A stretch of 32,731 bases of DNA, from assembly GCA_009700115.1 (NCBI GenBank), contig WLMU01000014.1, positions 1 through 32,731 of the forward strand, read 5' to 3'. The stretch is from Actinomycetota bacterium. Its GTDB lineage: Bacteria > Actinomycetota > Acidimicrobiia > Acidimicrobiales > Acidimicrobilacustridaceae. Both the position numbers and the translations under genes were made by a program. The notes beneath the pieces were generated by a model. The model worked only from the letters and a program-made list of their open reading frames with translations, was not told the origin of the DNA and did no database searches. Numbering within the stretch: the stretch's first letter is position 1; each line of letters begins with the position of its first letter. Shown one piece after another: positions 25,064-32,731 of this stretch.

Positions 25064-27265
25064 TTACCTCGCTCTTGCCCCGTGCTCGTACTCCGCCTCC
25101 GGCAATCGACTTTCACCCTCGATGTCGAGATTGGGGATGAGGCGATCAAGGAACTTTGGAAGCCACCAGTTGGCGTTACCCATGAGGCGCATTGACGCCG
25201 GTACCAGCACCATTCGAATAATCGTGGCATCGACGAATACCGCAGTCGCCAGTCCTATCCCCATCATCTTGATGGTCGGTTCGCCCCCGAACACGAAACT
25301 GATGAACACAGAGATCATGATGAGTGCAGCCGACGTAATCACACGAGCCGTCGCCGTAATTCCGACGATGACCGATTCAGTGTTATCTCCCGAATGGTTG
25401 TACTCCTCGCGAATACGGCTGAGGATGAATACCTCGTAGTCCATCGATAATCCAAAGAGGATCGCAAACATAAACATCGGGATGAAACTCACAATTGGTA
25501 ACGATTGATGCACGCCAAAGAGTTCCGCTCCCCATCCCCACTGGAAGACCGCCACGATGACGCCGTAAGCCGCACCAATCGAGAGCAAGTTCATAATCGC
25601 CGCTTTCAACGGAACGAGAATTGAGCGAAAGACAACCATCAGTAAGAGAAATGAAAGCCCAACGACACAGCCGATGAAAAGCGGCAAACGATCAGCAACT
25701 CGGTTGCTGAGATCAATAAATGTCGCAGTTTGCCCCCCGACATAGACCGCGCCGCCAGTTACGGCCACAGCATCCGGGAGCACCGACGATCGAAGGCGGG
25801 AAACAAGTTCACCTGTCGCCTTGTCCTGCGGGGCACTCTTGGCAATGACCTGAATGACTGCTGCTTTGCCATCGGGGCCGACAGTTGCGCGAGCAACCTT
25901 GGCCACATTTGGGTCGGCAGACACCGCAGCGCTTAGTTGTTCGACAACCTGCTCAGGAGGGAGCGTGGTTCCTTCAAGATTGACAGCGAGCACGAAGGGA
26001 CCGTTGAAACCTGGCCCAAACCCTTGAGCGAGCAGGTCGTAACTGCGCCGCAACGTCGACGTTGTGGGACTTTGGCTTGAGTCCGTCTGGCCAAGCCGCA
26101 AATCAAGAATTGGCGCAGCCAACGTGAGCATGAAGACAAGACCAACCAACAGATAGACCACCGGATGACGGGAAACATGATGAGCCCAACGCGCCCAACC
26201 GTGGTACTCCCCATCAATGTTTGTCGTCGAGCCTTCGCTGACGCGCTTTGTCCCCGGAAGACCGAATCGATCGATGTTGTGTCCAGCAAATCCCATGAGC
26301 GCCGGAAGAAGTGTGAGTGATGATGTCACCATCACTGCCACCACGATCGCCGCGCCGATTCCCATGAATGTGATCATCGGAATACCGGCAACAGCGAGAC
26401 CGCAGATTGCAATAACTACGGTTCCACCCGCAATGAGTACGGCTTGGCCTGCAGTAGCAATCGAACGGCCCGCGGCATCTTCAACCGTAAGACCGCGATG
26501 GAGTCCTGCCCGATGTCGGGTGATGATGAAAAGGGCGTAATCGATGCCCACACCCAGTCCGATCATTGACGCAAGCATCTCTGACGTTGACGGCATGTCA
26601 ACAAATGCCGACAAGCAGGTAATCACTGCGATACCTGCGCCCAATCCGAAAAGGGCGGTGCCTATCGGTAGTCCCATCGCGATAACTGACCCGAAGGCAA
26701 ACATCAAAATCACCATTGCCGCGAGTAGGCCAATTCCTTCAGTTCCACCGAGGCTCGGTTGCTCCATCAGACGTGGAAACTCACCACCGAACTCGACCTG
26801 AACACCAGCGGCCGTCGCGACTTCCGTCGTGGCAACAACCTCGTAATACACCGAATGAGGCAACACGCGAACTTCATCGTCGAATTGAACTGTTGTCAGA
26901 ACAGTCTTGCCGTCACTAGAAACCCGCTTCAGAAGTGCGGGAGCGGGCTGTACAACGTGCGGTACTGCAGCCATGGCATCAAGAGACGCTGCAATCGCTG
27001 ACGCAACGGGTTCATCTGAACTGGTTCCATTCGGAATGTGGAATACAACTTGCATCGATCCGCCCGCTTGGGACGGAAAAGTTTCGAGGAGGAGATTCGC
27101 GGCCTTTTGTGATTCGACTCCTGGAACCTGAAGGCGATCCACGAATTCTCCTCCCGCGGCCTTTCCAACCACGACGAGCGCAACGACGATTGCAACCCAT
27201 GCGAATAAAACACGCCAACGTCGTCGAGTGCAGACGCGACCAATTCGATACAGAACATTCGACAT
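25064..27265 (-). CDS. MMPL-family RND transporter
   Basis: This is a 733-residue polytopic transporter of the RND superfamily, built from two MMPL halves: each has one helix, a large external domain and a five-helix bundle. Signature segments are GLGVGIDYALFIITRHR in the first half and GLSMDYEVFILSRIREEY in the second, with Asp-Tyr pairs typical of proton-coupled transport. The external domain after the first helix has the usual LPxxSQA-like patch (TFPSQAGGSMQV). Relatives export lipids, siderophores or drugs. It is the last member of a minus-strand run that includes the sulfatases and thioesterase, 93 bases after the latter, and may serve that pathway (inference). Confidence 0.93.
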   Translation of the reverse strand: MSNVLYRIGRVCTRRRWRVLFAWVAIVVALVVVGKAAGGEFVDRLQVPGVESQKAANLLLETFPSQAGGSMQVVFHIPNGTSSDEPVASAIAASLDAMAAVPHVVQPAPALLKRVSSDGKTVLTTVQFDDEVRVLPHSVYYEVVATTEVATAAGVQVEFGGEFPRLMEQPSLGGTEGIGLLAAMVILMFAFGSVIAMGLPIGTALFGLGAGIAVITCLSAFVDMPSTSEMLASMIGLGVGIDYALFIITRHRAGLHRGLTVEDAAGRSIATAGQAVLIAGGTVVIAICGLAVAGIPMITFMGIGAAIVVAVMVTSSLTLLPALMGFAGHNIDRFGLPGTKRVSEGSTTNIDGEYHGWARWAHHVSRHPVVYLLVGLVFMLTLAAPILDLRLGQTDSSQSPTTSTLRRSYDLLAQGFGPGFNGPFVLAVNLEGTTLPPEQVVEQLSAAVSADPNVAKVARATVGPDGKAAVIQVIAKSAPQDKATGELVSRLRSSVLPDAVAVTGGAVYVGGQTATFIDLSNRVADRLPLFIGCVVGLSFLLLMVVFRSILVPLKAAIMNLLSIGAAYGVIVAVFQWGWGAELFGVHQSLPIVSFIPMFMFAILFGLSMDYEVFILSRIREEYNHSGDNTESVIVGITATARVITSAALIMISVFISFVFGGEPTIKMMGIGLATAVFVDATIIRMVLVPASMRLMGNANWWLPKFLDRLIPNLDIEGESRLPEAEYEHGARAR

Positions 27266-27358
27266 GCGGGGGGAGATCCTCTCGGGCGGCCTGAGCGGCG
27301 CCTCGACCGGTCAGACGATACCGGAGAGACACTTCATGACCACCCCCGGCGAACAGCC

Positions 27359-28168
27359 CTAACTGGGACTCGGGGCGACACGAACGACTCCAGAGGTTGT
27401 TCGTTTTCCGTTTCCATCGTCATCAAACAGATCCACTCGAATACACCCTTCCGATGGCGGACCGACGAAACGCGCTGAGCTCACGATCGGTGCGATCCGA
27501 TTCTGTGCAAGAAAACGCACTTCCATTTCCGTCACGACATACGGATGATCTCCCCCGAGCAACTCGTCAGCAAGATCCTCAGCAGCGGCTTCAATCAATC
27601 CGGCAACAACGGCTCCCTGCATCGCCCCTGCCGGATTCAGCAATTCCGTCTGCAGTTCTGCAGCAACTACTCCGAGCGATCGATCCCGCGAGATAAAACC
27701 CGCCGCAGAGCGGAGTGTCTCGTCGAGAGGAACCGAGGGCATACGGGTCACCGCGGCATTCACATCGAACGGCGGTTTCACTGGATCGCCATCACGGTGG
27801 GAAACTTTCGCAAAGCTAATGAGGCTGCTTCCCCATTCAACTCCGTCGGCCATAAGTGGCATTTCGCAAACCGCAGATCGTCCACCGTTGCGAAGAATCA
27901 CTGCTCGCGTTTCAATCGACACCGGCGCAACGGCAAGAGGGAGGCGTATCGAAAGATCTGATGTGAATGCCCAACAACTTGGGTCGGTATCAATCGTCAT
28001 CCCGCCAACAACATCGATTAGGAACGCAACTGCTGCCATCGATGCAGCACCGCGAGACGCTATTGATCTCGGTGATGATAAGTGGCCAACCAATTGACCG
28101 TTGTCCAGAGTGAGAGACGTGCCGAGACGGCTTGGAATCGAAGAAATCACATTGGGGATATCGGTCAC
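27359..28168 (-). CDS. Double-hotdog acyl-CoA thioesterase-like protein (PaaI/4HBT type)
   Basis: This is a 269-residue protein with two tandem hotdog-like halves. The first carries SRGAASMAAVAFLIDVVGG and ends FTSDLSIRLP; the second carries NPAGAMQGAVVAGLIEAAAED and MEVRFLAQNR. The two halves repeat the same pattern, a helix with small residues followed by a strand, as in fused thioesterases. It would hydrolyse acyl-CoA or a similar thioester; the substrate is unknown. I prefer the GTG at 28168, because the TTG at 28240 adds an unrelated stretch. A CATTAT nine bases before this GTG could be a -10 box giving a leaderless mRNA. It lies 95 bases after the arylsulfatase. Confidence 0.78.
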   Translation of the reverse strand: MTDIPNVISSIPSRLGTSLTLDNGQLVGHLSSPRSIASRGAASMAAVAFLIDVVGGMTIDTDPSCWAFTSDLSIRLPLAVAPVSIETRAVILRNGGRSAVCEMPLMADGVEWGSSLISFAKVSHRDGDPVKPPFDVNAAVTRMPSVPLDETLRSAAGFISRDRSLGVVAAELQTELLNPAGAMQGAVVAGLIEAAAEDLADELLGGDHPYVVTEMEVRFLAQNRIAPIVSSARFVGPPSEGCIRVDLFDDDGNGKRTTSGVVRVAPSPS

Positions 28169-28263
28169 GCAGTGACGATAATGCCCAATCGCACGCGGGT
28201 TGCACGGTCCCGGCGCAGTGAGGTGCCGCTCGTAGAGCAAACCGTCCTAGATGCGCTGATTCC

Positions 28264-30597
28264 TCATTGAGCACGCAGACCGGCTTGGAACATTCCGTCT
28301 CGCACCATTGCCAGAACCTCTTCAGACGGAAGATCAAGACGTTCGATCGTTACCGCTCGGATCGCTGCGGTGCACGAAAAATCATGCGGATAGTTGCCGA
28401 CGGGAGATCCTGTGTCAGTCCCCACATCGAATGTCTCGCCACTCATTGAGAAGACCAATGGGACTGTCTTCTCCACTCGCCCTTCTGCACTTCGAGTTCC
28501 ATCAACGAGCAATGAGGCCTGGCCGCCACCACCGAATCCTCCGTCGTATGCAAACACCAATTGCACGACATGTTCGCCCGGCCCAAGGGGCGCGGGACCG
28601 GTTATTACTGAATGCTCATGCCCGTACCAGTTGTAATGAAAGACCGGCACTCCGCTCTCGCTGAGATACAGCGACCATCCAGCCATAACACCGCCCTGAC
28701 AAGCAATCACGCCAAGGGCGCCATCTGCGGATACTTCAATGTCGGCGGTAATCGCGAACGAACAGTTCTTGATGTTGATGACCGACGACTCAGGCATTCG
28801 CACATGCGCGGCCGTATAGGTCATCGAAGAACGTCCGTCGAGAACATGGGGCACGGCGAAATCGCCGTGACGGGGTGAACCCGGATCGCGCAATGGGTAA
28901 ACGCCATAACGACGAGCGTGTTCATCAAAAACCTGCTGAAGTTCTAAAAGCTTCTCGGGCATCGCCTCAGCTAGATCAACTGACTGCGAGAAATCCTCGA
29001 CGACGTTGTACAGCTCCCAAACTTCCTGTGGCCCGTCGAAGTCATATCCCGCAAGTCGAATCCACGGGAGTCGCCCATGGAAACACGATGCCACCCAACC
29101 ATCGTGATAGATAGCGCGATTGCCAAGAATTTCGAAATATTGCGATCGGCGGGAACTTGGAGCCTCGGCATCGTCGAACGAATAGACCATCGACGTTCCG
29201 TGCACTTCCATTTGCTCAATACCATTCACGGCCGTCGGAGGCTCAATACCTACGACTTCATAGATTGTCGGCGCAATATCGATCAGATGATGAAACTGTT
29301 GACGCAGTCCCCCAGCGTCACTAATTCGCTTCGGCAACGAAATCGCAACTGCATTACGCGTTCCTCCGAAGTGTGACGCAACTTGCTTCATCCACTGGAA
29401 TGGAGCGTCTAGAGCCCAAGCCCAACCCACATTGAAGTGATTCTCACAACGGTCTGTTCCGAAGTCATCAATGTGTTCAAGCAACCATTCCGGATCTTCA
29501 TGCACACCATTTTGAAAACTTGGAGCGCTCCACGCGCCGTGAATCGTTCCTTCAGCTGATGCACCATTATCGCCAGTGATGTAGATCACCAGCGTGTTGT
29601 CCATCTCCCCCATGTCCTCAACGGCCTGAATCACTCGATGAATCTGTGCGTCGGTATGAGCAAGGAATCCGGCGAACACTTCCATGAGCCGGCGGGCAAC
29701 TGGCTTGTAACGATCCGGGTAGTCATCCCATGACGGAATCTCGTCAGGACGAGCAGTGAGTTTCGTGCCTGCAGGAATCACCCCGAGTTCGAGTTGCCGT
29801 TCAAAGATGTGCTGGCGCAGGGCATCCCACCCATCGTCGAACATGCCGGCAAATCGGTCACTCCACTCCCTTGCAACCTGGTGGGGCGCATGCACTGCTG
29901 GAGTTGAGAAATAACAAAAGAACGGTCGACCAGGCGTTGAAACGTGTTGACGTTGTATCCACGTAATCGCTTGATCGGCCAAGTCCTCGGTGAGGTGGTA
30001 ATCGTCACGACCGATATGCGGAGAGATCGGTGTGGTCTGGTCATACACAGGTGGTTCGTACTGCGAGGCTTCGGCCCCGAGGATCCCGTAGAAGCGATCA
30101 AAGCCCATTCCTGTAGGCCAGCGATCGAAAGGTCCGGATGGGCTTTGCTCCCACGAAGGAGTGAGGTGCCACTTCCCAAAACATGACGTGCTGTAGCCGG
30201 ACATTCGCAATACCTGCGCCACCGTGGCCGCTTCGGGAGGAATCGCGCTGTCGTAACCCGGAAATGAATTCGCGATCTCAGTAATTCCACCCATATGCAC
30301 TGCGTGGTGATTGCGCCCTGTCAACAACGCAGCGCGAGATGGCGAACACAATGCTGTGGTGTGGAACTGGTTGTAACGAAGACCTCGATCAGCAATCGCA
30401 TCCAATCCAGGGGTCGGGATGGGACCACCGAACGTCCCAAAGGTCCCGAAGCCGACATCATCAAGCAAGATCAATAAGACATTCGGTGCGTTCTCTGGTG
30501 CTGCCGAGGATGAAAGCCGCGAGGCAGTGGAGTCGCTGATCAGTCGTTGAATTTCTCCATCGAATGGCGGCGTAGACCGCGGCAGCGAACCAGTCAC
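28264..30597 (-). CDS. Large arylsulfatase (formylglycine-dependent, type I)
   Basis: This is a 777-residue sulfatase that cleaves sulfate esters. The active-site motif CSPSRAALLTGR has Cys84, the residue converted to formylglycine. Metal and catalytic residues include Asp46-Asp47 (LLDDVG), GKWH (Lys142, His144), His236 in HAPHQ and Asp343-Asn344 in TGDNGA. After the catalytic part (to about residue 560) comes a C-terminal beta-rich extension. The length resembles the large mycobacterial sulfatases (AtsD type). No signal peptide is seen, so it appears cytoplasmic. I chose GTG 30597, which overlaps the alkyl sulfatase stop (GTGA), over a longer frame inside that gene. No formylglycine-generating enzyme gene lies in the window. 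Confidence 0.92.
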   Translation of the reverse strand: MTGSLPRSTPPFDGEIQRLISDSTASRLSSSAAPENAPNVLLILLDDVGFGTFGTFGGPIPTPGLDAIADRGLRYNQFHTTALCSPSRAALLTGRNHHAVHMGGITEIANSFPGYDSAIPPEAATVAQVLRMSGYSTSCFGKWHLTPSWEQSPSGPFDRWPTGMGFDRFYGILGAEASQYEPPVYDQTTPISPHIGRDDYHLTEDLADQAITWIQRQHVSTPGRPFFCYFSTPAVHAPHQVAREWSDRFAGMFDDGWDALRQHIFERQLELGVIPAGTKLTARPDEIPSWDDYPDRYKPVARRLMEVFAGFLAHTDAQIHRVIQAVEDMGEMDNTLVIYITGDNGASAEGTIHGAWSAPSFQNGVHEDPEWLLEHIDDFGTDRCENHFNVGWAWALDAPFQWMKQVASHFGGTRNAVAISLPKRISDAGGLRQQFHHLIDIAPTIYEVVGIEPPTAVNGIEQMEVHGTSMVYSFDDAEAPSSRRSQYFEILGNRAIYHDGWVASCFHGRLPWIRLAGYDFDGPQEVWELYNVVEDFSQSVDLAEAMPEKLLELQQVFDEHARRYGVYPLRDPGSPRHGDFAVPHVLDGRSSMTYTAAHVRMPESSVINIKNCSFAITADIEVSADGALGVIACQGGVMAGWSLYLSESGVPVFHYNWYGHEHSVITGPAPLGPGEHVVQLVFAYDGGFGGGGQASLLVDGTRSAEGRVEKTVPLVFSMSGETFDVGTDTGSPVGNYPHDFSCTAAIRAVTIERLDLPSEEVLAMVRDGMFQAGLRAQ

Positions 30598-32303
30598 GAA
30601 CGCAGCCCATCGACATCGAAAATACCGAGGGCACCTATCGCCAATGAGTGCTCGCCGACAATCACGATGTTCCCATTTGCGATTGCATCGCTGAGAGCAA
30701 GCCGATTGGTCAGGACGTCGGCCCATGTCTCAAGAGAACATTCAACGACGATTTGAGCATCGCTACCGTCGGTTGGGCATGCAATCGAGTTGCGAACATG
30801 AAGGCCCGTCGCAACCCCATCACCGAAATCCCAACCAAGTCGCACATTCACGCCCTGAGCGAGTTCAGGATCGACCAGCACTCGGAGGATATGAACTGAG
30901 CGCTCAGGCGAAGCGCCGAAAATCTGTGCACGCGAGAAGCGGTGACGATACAACCGACTCGTATCGATCGACCCTTCAAGCGATAACGCTCGCGTCAGAC
31001 ACCAGATTCGAATATTCGCCGCCGAAGTGCGCTGCGCAACAGTCCGCAGACAACGCGCCAAACGGCGCCTGTCATCATCGTCATCCTCGCTACGAACCAG
31101 CCAGGTCGAAAGTTCAAGCGCCCAACGGACGTCATCAGATCCGAGAGCAGCGTCGGCCTGTTCGCGAACTACGGCCGGGCCACCGAAGCCTTCAATGAGC
31201 CGGCGCGCTCGCTCAGCCGTCGGTAACGGGAAGAGATCGGCCTCATCACCATCAAACCAGCCGAAAAGTCCAGTGCGAATCTGACGGAAATGATGTTCAG
31301 CAACGCCGTAACGCTCAGCAGTCAGGTTGTCATCGTCGGCTTCGGGTGGGAGTTGAACCTCAAGACCAATATCGGCCGACAACACTCCGCGGTTCGAGAG
31401 ACGAACACTTTGATCCCACAGGAACTGGAGCGAGTCGCGGTACTTGGTAACTCGATCACGAATGAGTTCTCGTCCCGAGATTGGTGGGCCGTGCGTAGCA
31501 ATCAGGTGTTCCGCCCCGAGCGACAGAAGGTGATCGATTCCGTCAAGCAGGATTCGTGGATCGCGATATTCCTCACCGCGGATGGCAAAAACATTGAACA
31601 GAACCGGCCACACCAAGTTGTTGACTGCGACCTTTAAGGTCGGGAACCAATAGGTGACGGAGTCGTCAGAATCTGACGGCGCATGCGTTACTTCGATGGG
31701 GAGCCCTGCGATATCCAGCGATGCACTTTCGCCAAATGTGTTCGTGGGCAGAACAAATACACTGGTGAACGGAAAGTGTGAAGGGTTCCGATAAAAGTGA
31801 CCCAATCCCACATTTACGCGTCCGTCAGGACCATCTTCGGGCAGGAACATCGCGAACTGTTCGGCAAGTCCCCGCCCATAGGCCGGCGCAATTTCCGACA
31901 CTGCCCGCTCGCGGTTATAGGAAACCTTCTCATGGGCCCAGATGGGAACTTCGCGAGCACCAGCATCTTCAAACACCGCTTCGGTTCCGCAGACGTAATG
32001 AAAGTGCGTATAGAGAACAGCGACAATTGGCCGACTGGTGACCTTGCGCAGTTCCACAATGGCCTCGCGCATTTCTTCGGTCGACTCGCCCGTGTCGATA
32101 GCAACAATTCCGTCGGGGCCCTCAACAAAGGTTTGGTTGGAAAGTCCATTCCCGACGAAGCACCACACCCCAGCAGCGACTTCATAAAAGCGACGAGCAA
32201 TGATTTCAGATTGAGCGACGTGATCACGATGGGCGATCTGCCCATTCGGAAGGGTCACGGTTTCAGATGAGTCCGGGGCAAAGGATCGGCTGCGACTAGT
32301 CAC
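30594..32303 (-). CDS. SdsA1/BDS1-like alkyl sulfatase with altered metal motif
   Basis: This is a 569-residue metallo-beta-lactamase-fold protein of the alkyl sulfatase family, which hydrolyses sulfate esters of long-chain alcohols. It has the GNGLSNQTFVEGPDGIVAIDTG beginning, a central MBL domain (about 35-290), an alpha-helical dimerisation region (about 290-430) and an SCP2-like C-terminal domain (about 440-569). The usual THxHxDH metal signature reads THFHYVC (His100, His102, Val104, Cys105), losing the Asp and third His. The later ASHHWPxWG-like site reads ATHGPPISG. So it may bind different metals or do another reaction. GTG start, no clear ribosome binding site. Divergent from the dehydrogenase at 32364. 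Confidence 0.85.
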   Translation of the reverse strand: MTSRSRSFAPDSSETVTLPNGQIAHRDHVAQSEIIARRFYEVAAGVWCFVGNGLSNQTFVEGPDGIVAIDTGESTEEMREAIVELRKVTSRPIVAVLYTHFHYVCGTEAVFEDAGAREVPIWAHEKVSYNRERAVSEIAPAYGRGLAEQFAMFLPEDGPDGRVNVGLGHFYRNPSHFPFTSVFVLPTNTFGESASLDIAGLPIEVTHAPSDSDDSVTYWFPTLKVAVNNLVWPVLFNVFAIRGEEYRDPRILLDGIDHLLSLGAEHLIATHGPPISGRELIRDRVTKYRDSLQFLWDQSVRLSNRGVLSADIGLEVQLPPEADDDNLTAERYGVAEHHFRQIRTGLFGWFDGDEADLFPLPTAERARRLIEGFGGPAVVREQADAALGSDDVRWALELSTWLVRSEDDDDDRRRLARCLRTVAQRTSAANIRIWCLTRALSLEGSIDTSRLYRHRFSRAQIFGASPERSVHILRVLVDPELAQGVNVRLGWDFGDGVATGLHVRNSIACPTDGSDAQIVVECSLETWADVLTNRLALSDAIANGNIVIVGEHSLAIGALGIFDVDGLRS

Positions 32304-32363
32304 AGCGGCATCGTAGGTGGCCTTGCGGCAGCGCTGTCGTCTGAACGGTGACAGGATGCGCCC

Positions 32364-32731
32364 ATGTTCGATCTCACCGGAAAGACCGCCCTCGTCACTG
32401 GTTCTGGCCAGGGAGTTGGCCTCGGAATCGCCCGCACACTCATCGATGCAGGCGCAATCGTCTACATCAACGACCTCGTTGCCGATCGCGCTATCGCTGC
32501 AGCCAACGAACTCGGCCCAAAGGCCCGACCGCTTCCTTTCGACGTCGCAAACTTTGCTGATGTCGAAGCTGCGATCGCGAGCGCCGATCCAATCGACATT
32601 CTGGTGAACAACGCCGGTATCCCGCCGTCGATGCGCGCCGTGAAATTCCGAGACCTTCCGCGCGAGGAATGGGGACCATATGTCGATGTGAATCTCTATG
32701 GCGTGCTCAATTGCGTAAAGGCTGTGCTTGA
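32364..32731 (+). CDS. Short-chain dehydrogenase/reductase, 3' end cut by window edge
   Basis: This is the first 122 residues of a classical SDR oxidoreductase, running off the right edge. The N-terminal NAD(P) motif TGSGQGVG (TGxxxGxG) and NNAG are present, the latter after DPIDILV. An Asp at the end of the second strand (INDL) suggests NAD rather than NADP. The catalytic Tyr-Lys lies beyond the window. ATG 32364 follows AGGA with 7-base spacing. The 60-base divergent region toward the alkyl sulfatase may hold promoters for both. The substrate is unknown. Confidence 0.92.
   Translation, partial: MFDLTGKTALVTGSGQGVGLGIARTLIDAGAIVYINDLVADRAIAAANELGPKARPLPFDVANFADVEAAIASADPIDILVNNAGIPPSMRAVKFRDLPREEWGPYVDVNLYGVLNCVKAVL

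Noticed and set aside
30598-30726. Longer N-terminus of the arylsulfatase
   Set aside because: It would lie inside the alkyl sulfatase gene and is Cys/Arg-rich; the GTGA overlap at 30594-30597 is the natural start.
1-32731. tRNA, rRNA, CRISPR arrays, transposons, prophage
   Set aside because: I looked for cloverleaf ends, spaced repeats, transposase motifs and integrase motifs on both strands and saw none.

Overview
The window looks like a chromosomal segment of a free-living, aerobic actinobacterium, most probably of the class Acidimicrobiia (inference). The reasons are the mid-to-high GC content, frequent GTG/TTG starts, many exported proteins with Thr-rich 'TTTT' linkers, the actinobacterial-type families present (MMPL, SdsA1-like alkyl sulfatase, large arylsulfatase, FadE-like acyl-CoA dehydrogenase), and ECF sigma factors tied to membrane partners. 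No rRNA, tRNA, CRISPR array, insertion sequence or phage gene was seen. Genes are densely packed and no gap exceeds about 230 bases.

Layout. 1-705 (-) is the start of an acyl-CoA dehydrogenase cut by the window edge. 823-2036 (-) is an ECF-type sigma factor overlapped by a membrane-anchored partner. 2149-7938 (+) is a complete cydABDC operon: cytochrome bd oxidase plus its CydDC ABC exporter. 7929-9974 (-) holds an exported alpha/beta hydrolase and a calcineurin-like phosphodiesterase. 10074-12988 (+) holds a polytopic GT-C-like membrane protein and a beta-lactamase-fold lipoprotein. Two PHO-box-like direct repeats (CTCACCT-N4-CTCACCT) flank the phosphodiesterase and face outward toward the hydrolase and the GT-C gene.

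13000-16088 (-) is the most unusual part. It has an ECF sigma factor fused in one polypeptide to a zinc-finger anti-sigma-like segment, a membrane helix and an external Ig-like domain. Beside it is a membrane-anchored protein whose C-terminal domain resembles that external domain, and then a membrane-anchored protein with a His-rich tail. The last two genes carry near-duplicate 5' leaders with a covarying hairpin directly before the ribosome binding site. I regard this as a candidate undescribed envelope-sensing system.

16222-22428 (-) holds a saccharopine-dehydrogenase-like reductase, a LOG-family protein, a secreted GH5 cellulase with a CBM2 domain, a Baeyer-Villiger-type monooxygenase and a small lipoprotein. 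22489-23286 (+) is exodeoxyribonuclease III. 23308-27265 (-) holds a second exported alpha/beta hydrolase, paralogous to the first, translationally coupled to a polytopic membrane protein, and an MMPL transporter. 27359-32303 (-) is a likely sulfate-ester catabolic cluster: alkyl sulfatase-like MBL protein, arylsulfatase and a double-hotdog thioesterase. A short-chain dehydrogenase starts divergently at 32364 and runs off the right edge.

Taken together the genes suggest an aerobic heterotroph that degrades cellulose, lipids and sulfate esters and invests in envelope sensing. Functions are assigned by recognising motifs by eye; no database search was run.
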